In this document: positions 27,398 through 36,900 of the stretch, piece after piece
Layout: every line of letters starts with the position of its first letter
Position numbering within the stretch: position 1 is the stretch's first letter
Source of the DNA: CAWIJJ01 sp963836405
GTDB taxonomy: Bacteria; Acidobacteriota; Terriglobia; Bryobacterales; Bryobacteraceae
Assembly: GCA_963836405.1 (NCBI GenBank)
Contig: CAWIJL010000005.1
Span: 496,001-560,000, forward strand
Direction: 5' to 3'
DNA length: 64,000 nt
The notes under the pieces: model-generated
Database searches by the model: none
Seen by the model: the letters and a program-made list of their open reading frames with translations, nothing else
Told to the model about the DNA's origin: nothing
Position numbers and translations under genes: made by a program

Positions 27398-30300
27398 TTG
27401 CTAAAACTCAAACGAGTCGAACTGCAAGGATTCAAGTCGTTCTGCGAGCGCTCGGAACTCCGCTTCAGCGGGGAGGGCATCGCCGCCATTGTGGGACCGA
27501 ACGGCTGCGGCAAGTCGAATATCAGCGACGCGATCAGCTGGGTGCTGGGCGAACAGTCGGCTAAGAGCCTCCGCGGCACGCGCATGGAGGACGTCATTTT
27601 CGCGGGCACGCGCGACCGGAAGGCGCTGGGAATGGCTTACGTCACCATGACGCTGGTGGACCCGGATGTCGGGGAAGCCCCTCACAAGCTGCACCCGGTG
27701 GAGGACTCCGCACCCCGCAAACACGGCGAAATTACCATCACGCGCCGGCTGTTCCGCTCCGGCGAAAGCGAGTACCTCATCGACGGGCGTCCGGCGCGGC
27801 TGCGCGACATTCAGGACCTGTTCATGGGAACGGGCCTGGGACCGGAAAGCTACGCCATCATCGAGCAGGGCCGCATCGGCCAGATCCTCAGTTCCAAGCC
27901 CCAGGACCGCCGCAACGTCATTGAAGAGGCGGCGGGTGTGACAAGGTTCAAGACGCGCAAACGGCTGGCGGAAGCCAAGCTGGAAGGCGCCAAGCAGAAC
28001 CTCGCCCGGGTTTACGACATTCTCGAAGAGGTCACCCGCCAGGTCAATTCCCTGAAACGGCAGGCGGCCAAGGCCAAACGCTACAACGAGCTCAAGACCG
28101 ACCTCGAGAGCCGTTTGCGGGTGGTGCTTTCGGGCAAGTTCCGGCTGCTGGAGCGGGATGCCGCCAAAACCGCCATCGATTTGAACCTGGCCGCCACCGA
28201 GACCCGGACGCTGGGCGCCGAGGTGTCGGAGAAAGAGGCCGCGCACGAGCGGCGGCAGCAGGCCTGCTACGAGATCGAGCGCTTGCTGACCGAAGGCAGG
28301 CAGCAGCTCTCCGACGCCAACGTCGAGGCGGAGCGCACGCGGGGGCAACTTCAGTCCCAGGTGAAGGAAAGCGGGGCGATCGAGCAGCGGATCGCGCTGG
28401 CGGAGAAGGAATCCGAGGAACTCGGCGGCCGGCTGGAACGGCTGGATGCGGAAATTGCCGTCCACCGGAGCAACCTCGATGCCCTGGAGGCGCAGACCTC
28501 GCAGACGCGTACCCGGATGCTCGAAATCAACCAGCAGCGGGAGTCGCTTCAGGCCCGGACGCGGGAGCGGGAACGGGCTATCGAGTCGGGACGGCAGTTG
28601 ATCCTGCGGCTGCTCGGGGAAGCTTCCACGCTGAAGAACCAGCTCGCCCAGATCGATGAGTACCTGGCGGGGATCGAGCGGGAAACCGCGCGTTCGTCGC
28701 GCGAGGAGCAGGTGGCGTCGGCCGAGATCGAACGCATCGAGGCGGCCCGAAAGCAGCTCGGCGAGACCATGGCGCAGCGGCAGATGGAGCTGGACACAGT
28801 CACCGGCGAGCGCAAGCGCACGGAAGCGGAACTGGCCGACCGCCGGCGGATCGCGGCCGAACTGCGGCACGAAATCGACACGGTGAAGACGGACGTCTCG
28901 CAGATCCGCGCGCGTAAGGAATCGCTCGAACAGGTGCTGGCGCACCGCACGTACACCACCGAGTCGGTGAAGCGCCTGTTTGCCGCGTTTGAAAGCGGCA
29001 AGGCGCCCGGCGTGAAGCCGCTGGGCGTTCTGGCGGACTACGTGGAAGTGGACCGGCAGTTCGAAAAACCGGCTGAGGAGTTCCTGCACGAAGAGCTCGA
29101 ATACGTGGTGGTGGAGAGCTGGCAGCAAGCGGACCAGGGGCTCGATTTCATCCGCGCCGGGCTGGACGGCCGGGCCACGTTCCTGGTGCACCCGGAGCCG
29201 AACGGCAACGGCCACAGCCACCTGCCGGAGCCGGCGATCGGGCCGGAAACGGGAATCGCCGCGCGGCTGAGCGATTCGCTGCGGCTGACCAATGGTTTTC
29301 GCGACCGTGCGGTGGACCTGCTGCCGCGCGTTTCGTTGTGCTTCCTGGCGGAGGATCGCGTCTCGGCGCAGCGGCTTTCGGTAGCTTATCCACACCTGTA
29401 TTTCCTGCTGCCGGACGGCGTCTGCTATCACGGGCACACGGTGACGGGCGGGAAGAAATCGGGCGCCGGGCCGCTCGCCATGAAGCGCGAAGCCCGCGAG
29501 CTTACGGCCAGGCTGAAATCGGGGCAGAGCCGGCTGGACGAGATGATTGCCCGGCTGGATGCGCTGTCGCAGGAGATCATCGGCCTGGAGGCCGAACTGG
29601 AGCGGCTGAGATCGCTGCAACAGGCGCGGGAAAAGGACCGGCTGGCCCTCGACCACGACATGCGCAAGCTGGGCGAAGATCTTTCCCGCAGCAATTCGCG
29701 ACTGTCGGTGGCCCGCCTGGAGCTGGAACGGCTGCGGCGGGACGCCGGGAAATCGGCGGACCAGCGCGAGCGCAACCGGGCGGCTGTGGAGGAGAAGGAG
29801 GCGTTGCGCGCGGCGCGGGAACAGGAGCTCGAAGCGCAGCGGCAGGAGCTGGAGAAGCTGGAAGGGCAGGGGGCCACCATCGGCGAGGAGCACGCGGCCA
29901 CACGCGCCGCCCTGGCGGGACTCGAAGAGCGCCATCGCGGGGAAGGTACCGCCATGGCGCGGCTCGAACAGCTGTTCCGCGAGACGTCGAATCGCCGCAA
30001 CGCCATCGCGCCGGAAATCGGGCGGCTGGGCGAACTGCGGGCGCGCCTGCTCGCCAGCAACATCGAGCTGGACCAGAAGAGCGCGCTGCTGGCAGGGCAG
30101 ATCGACGAACTCGAGGGCCGGGTCAATGAAATGGCCGCCCAGGACGCTGCAATGCGGGAAGCGCTCCGCGCCGGCGAAGAAGAGCTCAAGGCTTTGCGCA
30201 TCGCCGTGCAAGAGGCGCTCGAAAAGCGTTCGGCAATCGAAGTGGACCTGGTACGCAAACAGGCGGAGCTTAAGTTCCTCGACGAGACAAGCCGCAAGGA

Positions 30301-31024
30301 ACTGAACTGCCCGGTGGAGGAGTTGGCGGCGGATGACGAGATGGTTCCCGACGCCGACGCGATCGCCGAAGCGGAGCAGAGCTGCAACGAAGTTCGCAAT
30401 CGCATCGAATCGCTGGGGCCGGTGAATGCCGCCGCCATGGAAGAGTATGTGGAGGCGCAGCAGCGGCAGGAATTTTTGAGCGTGCAGCGCCAGGACCTGA
30501 TCGACTCGATCCGCGACACGGAGAAGGCGATTCAGGAGATCGACCAGGTTTCGCGGCAGAAATTCGCTGAAGCCTTTGAAGCCATCAACGCCAACTTCCG
30601 CACGATTTTCCAGAGCCTGTTCGGAGGCGGAACGGGGGAGATGCGACTGACCGATCAGGAGAACCTGGCCGAATCGGGAATCGACATCGTCTGCTCGCCT
30701 CCGGGCAAGCGGCTGCAAAACGTGCTGCTGCTTTCGGGCGGCGAAAAGGCGCTGGCCGCGGTGGCGCTGCTGATGGCGATTTTCAAATACCAGCCGAGCC
30801 CGTTCTGCATCATGGACGAGGTGGACGCTCCGCTCGACGAAGCGAATATCGGCCGCCTGACGCGCCTGCTCAAGGAGATGTCGGAGCAAACGCAATTCGT
30901 GGTCATCACGCACTCCAAGCGCACCATGGAGGCGGCCCAGGCGTTGTACGGCGTGACCATGCAGGAACCGGGCGTTTCGCGCCTGGTTTCGGTTCGTTTC
31001 GGCGCCGCGGAGGCCGCGGCTTAG
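27398..31024 (+). CDS. smc: Chromosome segregation protein SMC
   Basis: A 1208-residue SMC ATPase of the bacterial condensin, which with ScpA/ScpB organises and segregates the chromosome. The start is TTG 27398 with GAGGTG seven bases upstream, reading MLKLKRVELQGFKSF. Walker A is GPNGCGKSN at residues 33-41. Long coiled coils (about 170-500 and 660-1020) flank a hinge at about 500-660. The C-terminal head has signature LLLSGGEKALAAVA (about 1110) and Walker B CIMDEVDAPLDEAN (about 1137). It is full length and unbroken. scpA and scpB are not in this window. Confidence 0.96.
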   Translation: MLKLKRVELQGFKSFCERSELRFSGEGIAAIVGPNGCGKSNISDAISWVLGEQSAKSLRGTRMEDVIFAGTRDRKALGMAYVTMTLVDPDVGEAPHKLHPVEDSAPRKHGEITITRRLFRSGESEYLIDGRPARLRDIQDLFMGTGLGPESYAIIEQGRIGQILSSKPQDRRNVIEEAAGVTRFKTRKRLAEAKLEGAKQNLARVYDILEEVTRQVNSLKRQAAKAKRYNELKTDLESRLRVVLSGKFRLLERDAAKTAIDLNLAATETRTLGAEVSEKEAAHERRQQACYEIERLLTEGRQQLSDANVEAERTRGQLQSQVKESGAIEQRIALAEKESEELGGRLERLDAEIAVHRSNLDALEAQTSQTRTRMLEINQQRESLQARTRERERAIESGRQLILRLLGEASTLKNQLAQIDEYLAGIERETARSSREEQVASAEIERIEAARKQLGETMAQRQMELDTVTGERKRTEAELADRRRIAAELRHEIDTVKTDVSQIRARKESLEQVLAHRTYTTESVKRLFAAFESGKAPGVKPLGVLADYVEVDRQFEKPAEEFLHEELEYVVVESWQQADQGLDFIRAGLDGRATFLVHPEPNGNGHSHLPEPAIGPETGIAARLSDSLRLTNGFRDRAVDLLPRVSLCFLAEDRVSAQRLSVAYPHLYFLLPDGVCYHGHTVTGGKKSGAGPLAMKREARELTARLKSGQSRLDEMIARLDALSQEIIGLEAELERLRSLQQAREKDRLALDHDMRKLGEDLSRSNSRLSVARLELERLRRDAGKSADQRERNRAAVEEKEALRAAREQELEAQRQELEKLEGQGATIGEEHAATRAALAGLEERHRGEGTAMARLEQLFRETSNRRNAIAPEIGRLGELRARLLASNIELDQKSALLAGQIDELEGRVNEMAAQDAAMREALRAGEEELKALRIAVQEALEKRSAIEVDLVRKQAELKFLDETSRKELNCPVEELAADDEMVPDADAIAEAEQSCNEVRNRIESLGPVNAAAMEEYVEAQQRQEFLSVQRQDLIDSIRDTEKAIQEIDQVSRQKFAEAFEAINANFRTIFQSLFGGGTGEMRLTDQENLAESGIDIVCSPPGKRLQNVLLLSGGEKALAAVALLMAIFKYQPSPFCIMDEVDAPLDEANIGRLTRLLKEMSEQTQFVVITHSKRTMEAAQALYGVTMQEPGVSRLVSVRFGAAEAAA

Positions 31025-31028
31025 CAGG

Positions 31029-31376
31029 CTAGGGCAATTCCTCTTCGACCAGCCATTGCAGGCGGTTGAGCGCGGCATCCCACTGATTGCCGATGATTTC
31101 GAGGCAGCGGCGGGCTTCGGCGAGGCGGTCCGGCTCGAGTTCCCAAAGCTGTTCCCGGCCCCTGCGGAAGGTCCGGACCACGCCTGCCTGACGGAGCACG
31201 TGAAGGTGCTTGGTGATGGCCTGCCGCGTGACCTCGGCGCCACTGGCGAGGTGCGTGATCGACATCGGCTGGCGGCCGGAGAGGCGCGACACGAGCGTCA
31301 GGCGGGTCTCGTCTCCGAGCGCCGCGAAAATGGGCGCCGAGGTTTGCAGGTTTCCGCTAAACGGTAGGCTCGACAT
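31029..31376 (-). CDS. ArsR/SmtB-family transcriptional regulator
   Basis: A 115-residue winged-helix regulator: APIFAALGDETRLTLVSRLS, then GRQPMSITHLASGAEVTRQA, then ITKHLHVLRQAGVVRTFRRG with the recognition helix. It lacks the Cys metal-binding ELCV(C)DL motif, so it belongs to the non-metal subgroup usually paired with an AHSA1/SRPBCC gene, as here. Its ATG lies inside the 3' end of that gene (20-base overlap, 31357-31376), so they are translated together. It probably represses the pair through the TGCAAC-N6-GTTGCA sites at 31819-31878. Confidence 0.9.
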   Translation of the reverse strand: MSSLPFSGNLQTSAPIFAALGDETRLTLVSRLSGRQPMSITHLASGAEVTRQAITKHLHVLRQAGVVRTFRRGREQLWELEPDRLAEARRCLEIIGNQWDAALNRLQWLVEEELP

Positions 31377-31827
31377 GCGACTGGAGGTTCTGCATCTGCG
31401 CTTCCCAGCCTCGTGTGTTTTCCCCGAAAACAGCGGCGCGGCGGGAGATGGGGATGCGATCGAAACCGGTTTCGCGGACCGTGACCAGAGTTCCGCCTTC
31501 GGCCTCGGCGAGGGTGAATTGGACTCGGGTCATCGGCTCTCTGGCGTAGTCCACCTCGGGCCTCGGCATGCCTGGGTGCCAGCTCCAGGCGAAAGTCGTT
31601 TCGGGTGTGATCTCTTCGATCAACAGAGAGAATCGCTGGCCGGCGAGAGAGGGCAGGTCGAGGGTCATCTCAACCGGGTGGCCGGCACGAAAGCTGCCGT
31701 CGATGTGGACGCCGAACCACCGCCCGAATTCCACCGGGTCGGTGAGGGCCCGCCAGACGCGGGACCGGGGTGCGCGCAGGAGGCGTTGTCGTTCGATGTG
31801 GTCGGTAGCGGACGATTGTGCAACCAT
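31357..31827 (-). CDS. AHSA1/SRPBCC domain protein
   Basis: A 156-residue START-like lipid or small-ligand-binding domain: RLLRAPRSRVWRALTDPVEF, GRWFGVHIDG and TFAWSWHPG, ending in the C-terminal helix AVFGENTRGWEAQMQNLQSH. ATG 31827 starts right before the conserved domain. An upstream in-frame ATG (31878) would begin inside the second palindrome. There is no Shine-Dalgarno for ATG 31827, and the start codon sits in the spacer of the first palindrome. Co-expressed with the overlapping ArsR gene. Members are often ligand-binding partners of such regulators; the ligand is unknown. Confidence 0.85.
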   Translation of the reverse strand: MVAQSSATDHIERQRLLRAPRSRVWRALTDPVEFGRWFGVHIDGSFRAGHPVEMTLDLPSLAGQRFSLLIEEITPETTFAWSWHPGMPRPEVDYAREPMTRVQFTLAEAEGGTLVTVRETGFDRIPISRRAAVFGENTRGWEAQMQNLQSHVEPTV

Positions 31828-31836
31828 ATAGTTGCA
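31819..31836. promoter_or_regulatory. Operator-like palindrome 1 (TGCAAC-N6-GTTGCA)
   Basis: Perfect inverted repeat TGCAAC-CATATA-GTTGCA. It overlaps the start codon of the AHSA1 gene, whose ATG lies in the spacer on the minus strand. A second copy with the same arms and spacer length is centred 41 bases away. It is the likely binding site of the ArsR-type regulator encoded in the operon; binding is inferred. Confidence 0.6.
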
Positions 31837-31858
31837 TGATAAACGCGGCCGGGTGGAA

Positions 31859-31878
31859 ATGCAACTGAATAGTTGCAT
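31859..31878. promoter_or_regulatory. Operator-like palindrome 2 (ATGCAAC-N6-GTTGCAT)
   Basis: Perfect 7-base inverted repeat ATGCAAC-TGAATA-GTTGCAT, with the same arm sequence as the site at 31819-31836. Centre-to-centre distance is 41 bases, about four helical turns. That suits two dimers on one face of the DNA, or looping, upstream of the AHSA1-arsR operon. It also lies directly downstream of the small lipoprotein gene ending at 31888. Confidence 0.6.
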
Positions 31879-31887
31879 ATTGGAGGG

Positions 31888-32112
31888 CTATTTCTTCTTA
31901 GTCTTATCTTCGCGCTTGGCTTCGGCCCAGCCCTCGCGAATCTCCTTGCCGGCCTTCTTGAGCTCGTTGGCGGCTTTCTTGGCGCCCTTTTTTATGTCCT
32001 GCGTGGCGTGGTAGGCTTCGCGCCCCACCTGGTGAGCGCTGGTGTCGTCTTTGCGGGTGCATGCTCCGAGGAGGCCCACCGCCGCGATCACTATCAATAC
32101 TCTGATTCGCAT
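31888..32112 (-). CDS. Small lysine-rich lipoprotein
   Basis: A 74-residue protein starting at ATG 32112 (in-frame GTG 32115 and TTG 32118 are alternatives). The lipoprotein signal peptide is MRIRVLIVIAAVGLLGACTR with lipobox LGAC. The mature part is an amphipathic, strongly basic helix (KKGAKKAANELKKAGKEIRE, then GWAEAKREDKTKKK). It resembles the short entericidin or helical stress lipoproteins only in general shape. Function unknown; it may coat or stabilise the envelope. Confidence 0.65.
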   Translation of the reverse strand: MRIRVLIVIAAVGLLGACTRKDDTSAHQVGREAYHATQDIKKGAKKAANELKKAGKEIREGWAEAKREDKTKKK

Positions 32113-32162
32113 CACCAAGGAAGTGGTGCAAATGAGTGGCCAATTCGGCTATTAGCGTCTTT

Positions 32163-32972
32163 TCAATGTTTTCGCGAAAACGTGAGGTTGACGGTTGTGG
32201 GATTGCCGTCGGCGACCACCGCGGTCAGGGTCCGCTCGCCTTCCTCGTCCACCCCGACGATGGTTCCTCCCCCGGACGGGGAAGTCGCCTTCAACTCGAC
32301 CTTCATTCCCAATCCTTCTGCTTTTCTTTGGTAGAAAGAAAGGACTTTCTCCGCCGGATCCGACGTGGTGAAGGTGAAGGTCCCGCCTTCGCCGCCGCCG
32401 TCGGACGACTCGCCCCGCACGATTACGCCTGGCTTGCCGGCCCCGGCGTTCGGGTATTCGGGGACCCATAACGGCAGCTTGCCCCCCTCGCCGATCTCGA
32501 CTGTGGAGGTTTTGCCACTCTCGTCCTTGGCGGTGAAACGGAAGCGTCCGTGGCGGGCATCCTCGAAGCTGACGGTCGTCTCTTTGCCGGTGTTCCTATT
32601 CCGTAGGGTGATAGTTCCGCTGCCTGGATTGGTTCGAACCACCTCTATTTCCGGATTGGTGGCGGCGATCAATTTGCCGATGGCCAGGCCCGGATTTGTT
32701 TGGAAGAGGTCCATATCGACGCCCGCCTGGCGAGCTTTGTTCATGACGAAAATCCCGGTTCCGACCGCGCCGACGATGACGACTCCGATGAGGCATCCCA
32801 GGACGATCAGGATCCATCCCACCGGACCGAGCCCGCGTTTCACCCGAGCAGCGCCGGGAACGGACTGAGCGATGGGGGGCGGTGCCGGTGCTGCCGCGCC
32901 GCGCGCGGGGGTGCCGCACTGGTTGCAGAAGGCGCCGGTCACCGACGCGCCACAGGTTGTACAGAAGGCCAT
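32163..32972 (-). CDS. Zinc-ribbon membrane protein
   Basis: A 269-residue protein. ATG 32972 is followed at once by a zinc ribbon (CTTCGASVTGAFCNQCG, four Cys). A proline/alanine linker follows, then one TM helix at about residues 60-85 (GWILIVLGCLIGVVIVGAVG). The outside domain of about 180 residues is beta-rich, with SGTITLRNRNTGKETTVSFE and a C-terminal ADGNPTTVNLTFSRKH. Zinc-ribbon plus TM plus ectodomain is common in Acidobacteria and may link cytoplasmic zinc-dependent contacts with an envelope sensor. No function is known. ORFs extending to 33179 would overlap the next gene and are not favoured. Confidence 0.7.
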   Translation of the reverse strand: MAFCTTCGASVTGAFCNQCGTPARGAAAPAPPPIAQSVPGAARVKRGLGPVGWILIVLGCLIGVVIVGAVGTGIFVMNKARQAGVDMDLFQTNPGLAIGKLIAATNPEIEVVRTNPGSGTITLRNRNTGKETTVSFEDARHGRFRFTAKDESGKTSTVEIGEGGKLPLWVPEYPNAGAGKPGVIVRGESSDGGGEGGTFTFTTSDPAEKVLSFYQRKAEGLGMKVELKATSPSGGGTIVGVDEEGERTLTAVVADGNPTTVNLTFSRKH

Positions 32973-33027
32973 ATGTTCGTCCGCCCCCAGAGTACGCCAC
33001 GCCGACGCGCGGCGCAATCCGCGTTTT

Positions 33028-33807
33028 TCAGGCCAGGAAATCGAGCAGCGCCGAGGTGAAGCGCTGCGGTTCTTCGAAGTTGGAAAGATGCGCGGTGGGA
33101 AGGCGGACCTGGGAGGCGCCGGGAATCGACGCGGCCAGGACGGCGCCGTTGCCCTCCCACGGCGTGGACTGGTCGTCATCGCCGCCGATCACCAGGGTGG
33201 GAACGGCGATCTTGGGGAGCAGGGCAATCTGGTCGAGGTCGCGGACCGCGGCGCAGCAGCCGGCGTATCCCACCGGGTCGGTGGCGAGCAGGGTGGTGCG
33301 CGTGGTGCCGACGTGCGGGAAGCCGGCCGCGCGGGTTTTTTCGGTGAAGAAGCGGCCCAGCACGGCTTCGCTCACCGCGCCCATCCCGTGCGCCAGCACG
33401 GTGCGGCGGCGCTCCTCCATGGCCGCCGGGTTCTCCATTTTGGGCGAGGTATTGGCCAGCACGAGGCGGGTCAGGCGCTCCGGCGCATTGGCTCCCAGCC
33501 ACTGCCCCAGCATGCCTCCGAGCGAGAGTCCGCAGAAGGCGAAGCGGGGTATCTCCAGGGCCGCCGTCAGCTCCACCACGTCCCGGGCAAGCCGCTCGAT
33601 CGAGTATTCGCCCGAAGGCACGCCGGAAGCGCCGTGCCCGCGGAGATCGTAGCGCAGCACGCGAAAACGGGTCAGCAGGAACGGAACCTGGGGATCCCAC
33701 TGGCCGTGATCGCAGCCGAGGGAATGAGAAAAGACCACGACCGGTCTGTCTTCCACCCCTTCCAGCCGGTAATACAAGCGGATGCCGTCGATGGATGCGA
33801 AAGCCAT
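33028..33807 (-). CDS. Alpha/beta hydrolase (3-oxoadipate enol-lactonase-like)
   Basis: A 259-residue alpha/beta hydrolase. N-terminus: MAFASIDGIRLYYRLEGVED. The nucleophile elbow is FCGLSLGGMLGQWLGANAPE with the G-x-S-x-G serine. The acid is in VIGGDDDQSTPWEGN, and the terminal His segment is RLPTAHLSNFEEPQRFTSAL. The overall pattern (LRYDLRGHGASGVPSGEYSI, LARDVVELTAALEI) matches PcaD/RutD-like enzymes acting on lactones or esters. No protocatechuate-pathway genes are nearby, so the substrate is uncertain. Confidence 0.85.
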   Translation of the reverse strand: MAFASIDGIRLYYRLEGVEDRPVVVFSHSLGCDHGQWDPQVPFLLTRFRVLRYDLRGHGASGVPSGEYSIERLARDVVELTAALEIPRFAFCGLSLGGMLGQWLGANAPERLTRLVLANTSPKMENPAAMEERRRTVLAHGMGAVSEAVLGRFFTEKTRAAGFPHVGTTRTTLLATDPVGYAGCCAAVRDLDQIALLPKIAVPTLVIGGDDDQSTPWEGNGAVLAASIPGASQVRLPTAHLSNFEEPQRFTSALLDFLA

Positions 33808-33903
33808 ATGCTCTGAAGATAACCCGCCCGGGCAGTGCGCCGTCGGCTAAAATATCAGCAGTTCAGGAGCTAGTTCTCTTGTTTGCTTCAGGTTGATAAC
33901 GCG

Positions 33904-36900
33904 ATGAACATTACTGAGATTTTCATCCGCCGTCCGGTGATGACAACCCTGATGATGATGGCCATCATCATCTTCGGGGCTGCCGGCTACCGGGCGCTGC
34001 CGGTCAGCGACCTTCCCAACGTGGACTTTCCGACCTTGCAGGTGAACGCCAGCCTGCCCGGTGCGGGTCCCGACACCATGGCGGCTTCGGTGGCGACGCC
34101 GCTCGAGCGGCAGTTTTCCACGATCCCCGGCCTGGAGTCGATGACTTCCAACAGTTCCCGGGGCTCGACGAGCATCACGCTGCAATTCTCGCTCGACCGC
34201 AACCTGGACGGCGCCGCGCAGGACGTGCAATCGGCGATCGCCACGGCTTCGCGGCGGCTGCCCTCGGGCATGCCCAACCCGCCCACGTTCCGCAAGGTGA
34301 ACCCCGCCGATGCGCCGGTGCTTCAGATGGTGCTCTATTCGCCCACGCTGCCAATGTCGGTGGTGGACGATTACGCGGAAACCATGATCGCGCAGCGCAT
34401 CTCGATGATTCAGGGCGTGGCGCAGGTGACGGTGATGGGCGCGAAGAAATACGCGGTGCGCGTGCAACTCGACCCCTGGCTGCTGGCGGCCCGCGGAATT
34501 GGAATCAACGAAGTCGAAACCGCGGTGTCGCGCCAGAACGTAAACCGTCCCACCGGCACGTTGTGGGGACCGAGGCAGGCGTTCACGGTGCAGGCTACGG
34601 GCCAACTCGGGTCCGCCGAAGCCTTCCGGCCGGTGATCGTCGCCTACCGCAATGGGTCTCCGGTGCGGCTTTCCGAACTGGGGCAGGTCAACGACAGCGT
34701 GGAAAACCTGCGATCTTCGAGCTGGTACAACAGCATTTACTCCATCAGCCTGCAGGTGCAGCGGCAGCCGGGCACGAACACCGTGGAAGTGGTGGACCGG
34801 GTGAAAGCCCTGCTGCCGGATTTCCGTTCGCAGATGCCGCCTTCTGTGGAACTGGGTCTGGTCTACGACCGTTCGCAATCGATTCGCGAGTCGGTCAACG
34901 ACGTGAAGCTCACCCTGCTCCTGACAGTGGGGCTGGTGGTGATGGTCATTTTCCTGTTCCTGCGCAACGTGTCCGCGACGTTGATTCCCAGCCTGGCGCT
35001 GCCGCTTTCGATTATCGGCACGTTCGCCGTGATGTATTTCATGGGCTACACGATGGACAATATCTCGCTGATGGCGCTGACCCTTGCGGTGGGGTTCGTG
35101 GTGGATGACGCCATCGTGATCCTCGAGAATATCGTGCGCCACATGGAGATGGGAGAGGACAGGCTGACGGCGGCGCTCGAAGGCGGCAAAGAGATCGGTT
35201 TCACGATCCTTTCCATGACGCTGTCACTGACTGCGGTCTTCATCCCGGTGCTGTTCATGGGCGGAATCATGGGCAAGCTGTTCCACGAATTCGCCATCAC
35301 GATCAGCGCCGCGATCCTGATTTCGGGCGTGGTCTCGTTGAGCCTGACACCGATGCTGTGCAGCCGCTTCCTGAAGCCGCCGGGAGAGCAGAACCGTTTC
35401 CAACGCTCCACCGAGAAGATCTTCGACGGCATGGTGAAGGGGTACTCGTGGACGTTGCGGGGCGTGCTTCGCGCCCGCTTGGTGACGCTGCTGTTCGCCG
35501 CCGGCACGGTGGCTGCCACCGCCTATATGTACGGGCTGATACCCAAAGGCTTCATTCCGAACCAGGACACCGGCCAGCTCAGCGGCAGCGTCGAGGGGCC
35601 GCAGGACGTTTCGTTCGACGGCATGGTGGAGCGGCAACAGAAGATCGCGGATATCATCGCCGCGGATCCGGACGTCGAAGCGTATACGTCGAACGTCGGC
35701 TACGGCGGCACCAACAACGGCCGCTTTTTCCTTCGCCTGCGTTCCCGGGAGGAGCGCACGTCCACGCCGGAAGACGTCATCAGCCGACTGCGCCCGCGGG
35801 TGAACTCCATTCCGGGCGTGCGGGTTTTTCTTACGAATCCTCCGCTGATCCGCATCGGCGGCATGATGTCCCGCAGCAATTACCAGTTCACTTTGCAGGC
35901 GCCGGAGACCGATACCCTGTACAGGGCGGCCGCCGAGTTTGAAAAATTGATGCACGACGTTCCGGGCGTCACCGACATCAGCAGCGATCTGCAACTGGCC
36001 AGTCCACAGGTGGTGGTGGATATTGACCGCGACCGCGCCTCGTCGCTGGGAATCACTTCGGACGATATCGAAAACGCCCTGTACAGCTCCTACGGCTCGC
36101 GGCAGATTTCGAGCATTTACACGCCGACCGACGACTTTGCGGTAGTGATGGAACTGCTGCCGAAATACCAGCTAGACCCCAATGCGCTGGGGATGCTGTA
36201 CATCGGATCGTCGCGCGGCAAGCTGGTATCGCTCAATTCGCTGGCGAAGCTGAATACCGGGGTGGGTCCGCTGAGCATCGCGCACCTCGGGCAGTTGCCG
36301 GCCGTGACTGTTTCCTTCAACCTGCTGCCCGGCGTCTCGCTGGGAGAAGCGGTGGACAACGTGCAGCGCGTGGCGCGGGATGCATTGCCGGACACGGTGC
36401 GCACGCGCTTCCAGGGCATGGCGGCCGAATACCAGTCGTCGCTTCAGGGAATGGGAACGCTGCTCATTATGGCAATCCTGGTGATCTACATGGTGCTGGG
36501 AATCCTGTATGAGAGCTTCATCCATCCCATCACGATCTTCACGGGACTGCCTTCGGCCGGGCTGGGCGCGCTGCTCACGCTGTATCTTTTCGGCAGCGAG
36601 CTGAACCTGTACTCGTTTGTCGGGATCATCATGCTGATCGGCATCGTGAAGAAGAACGCGATCATGATGATCGACTTCGCGATCGAAGCGCAGAAGCACG
36701 GCAGCCATCCCGCCGATGCAATCTATGAAGCGTGCCTGGTTCGGTTCCGGCCGATCATGATGACCAGCATGGCGGCGATTATGGGCACATTGCCGATCGC
36801 TCTCGGTATCGGCGCGGGCTCCGAAGCGCGGCGGCCGCTGGGACTGGCGGTGGTGGGCGGCCTGGTGGTTTCGCAACTGCTCACGCTATATATCACGCCG

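Noticed and set aside
27401..31243. Long open frame (~1280 codons) antisense to smc
   Set aside because: It is an exact shadow of the full smc gene in GC-rich codon usage, with no recognisable domain and no ribosome site.
32629..32645. T-loop-like GGTTCGAACC
   Set aside because: It lies inside the zinc-ribbon gene and no acceptor or anticodon arms fold around it; not a tRNA.
33847..35142. Antisense frame opposite the RND pump
   Set aside because: Only shadow composition (His/Arg-rich); the sense RND motifs are unambiguous.
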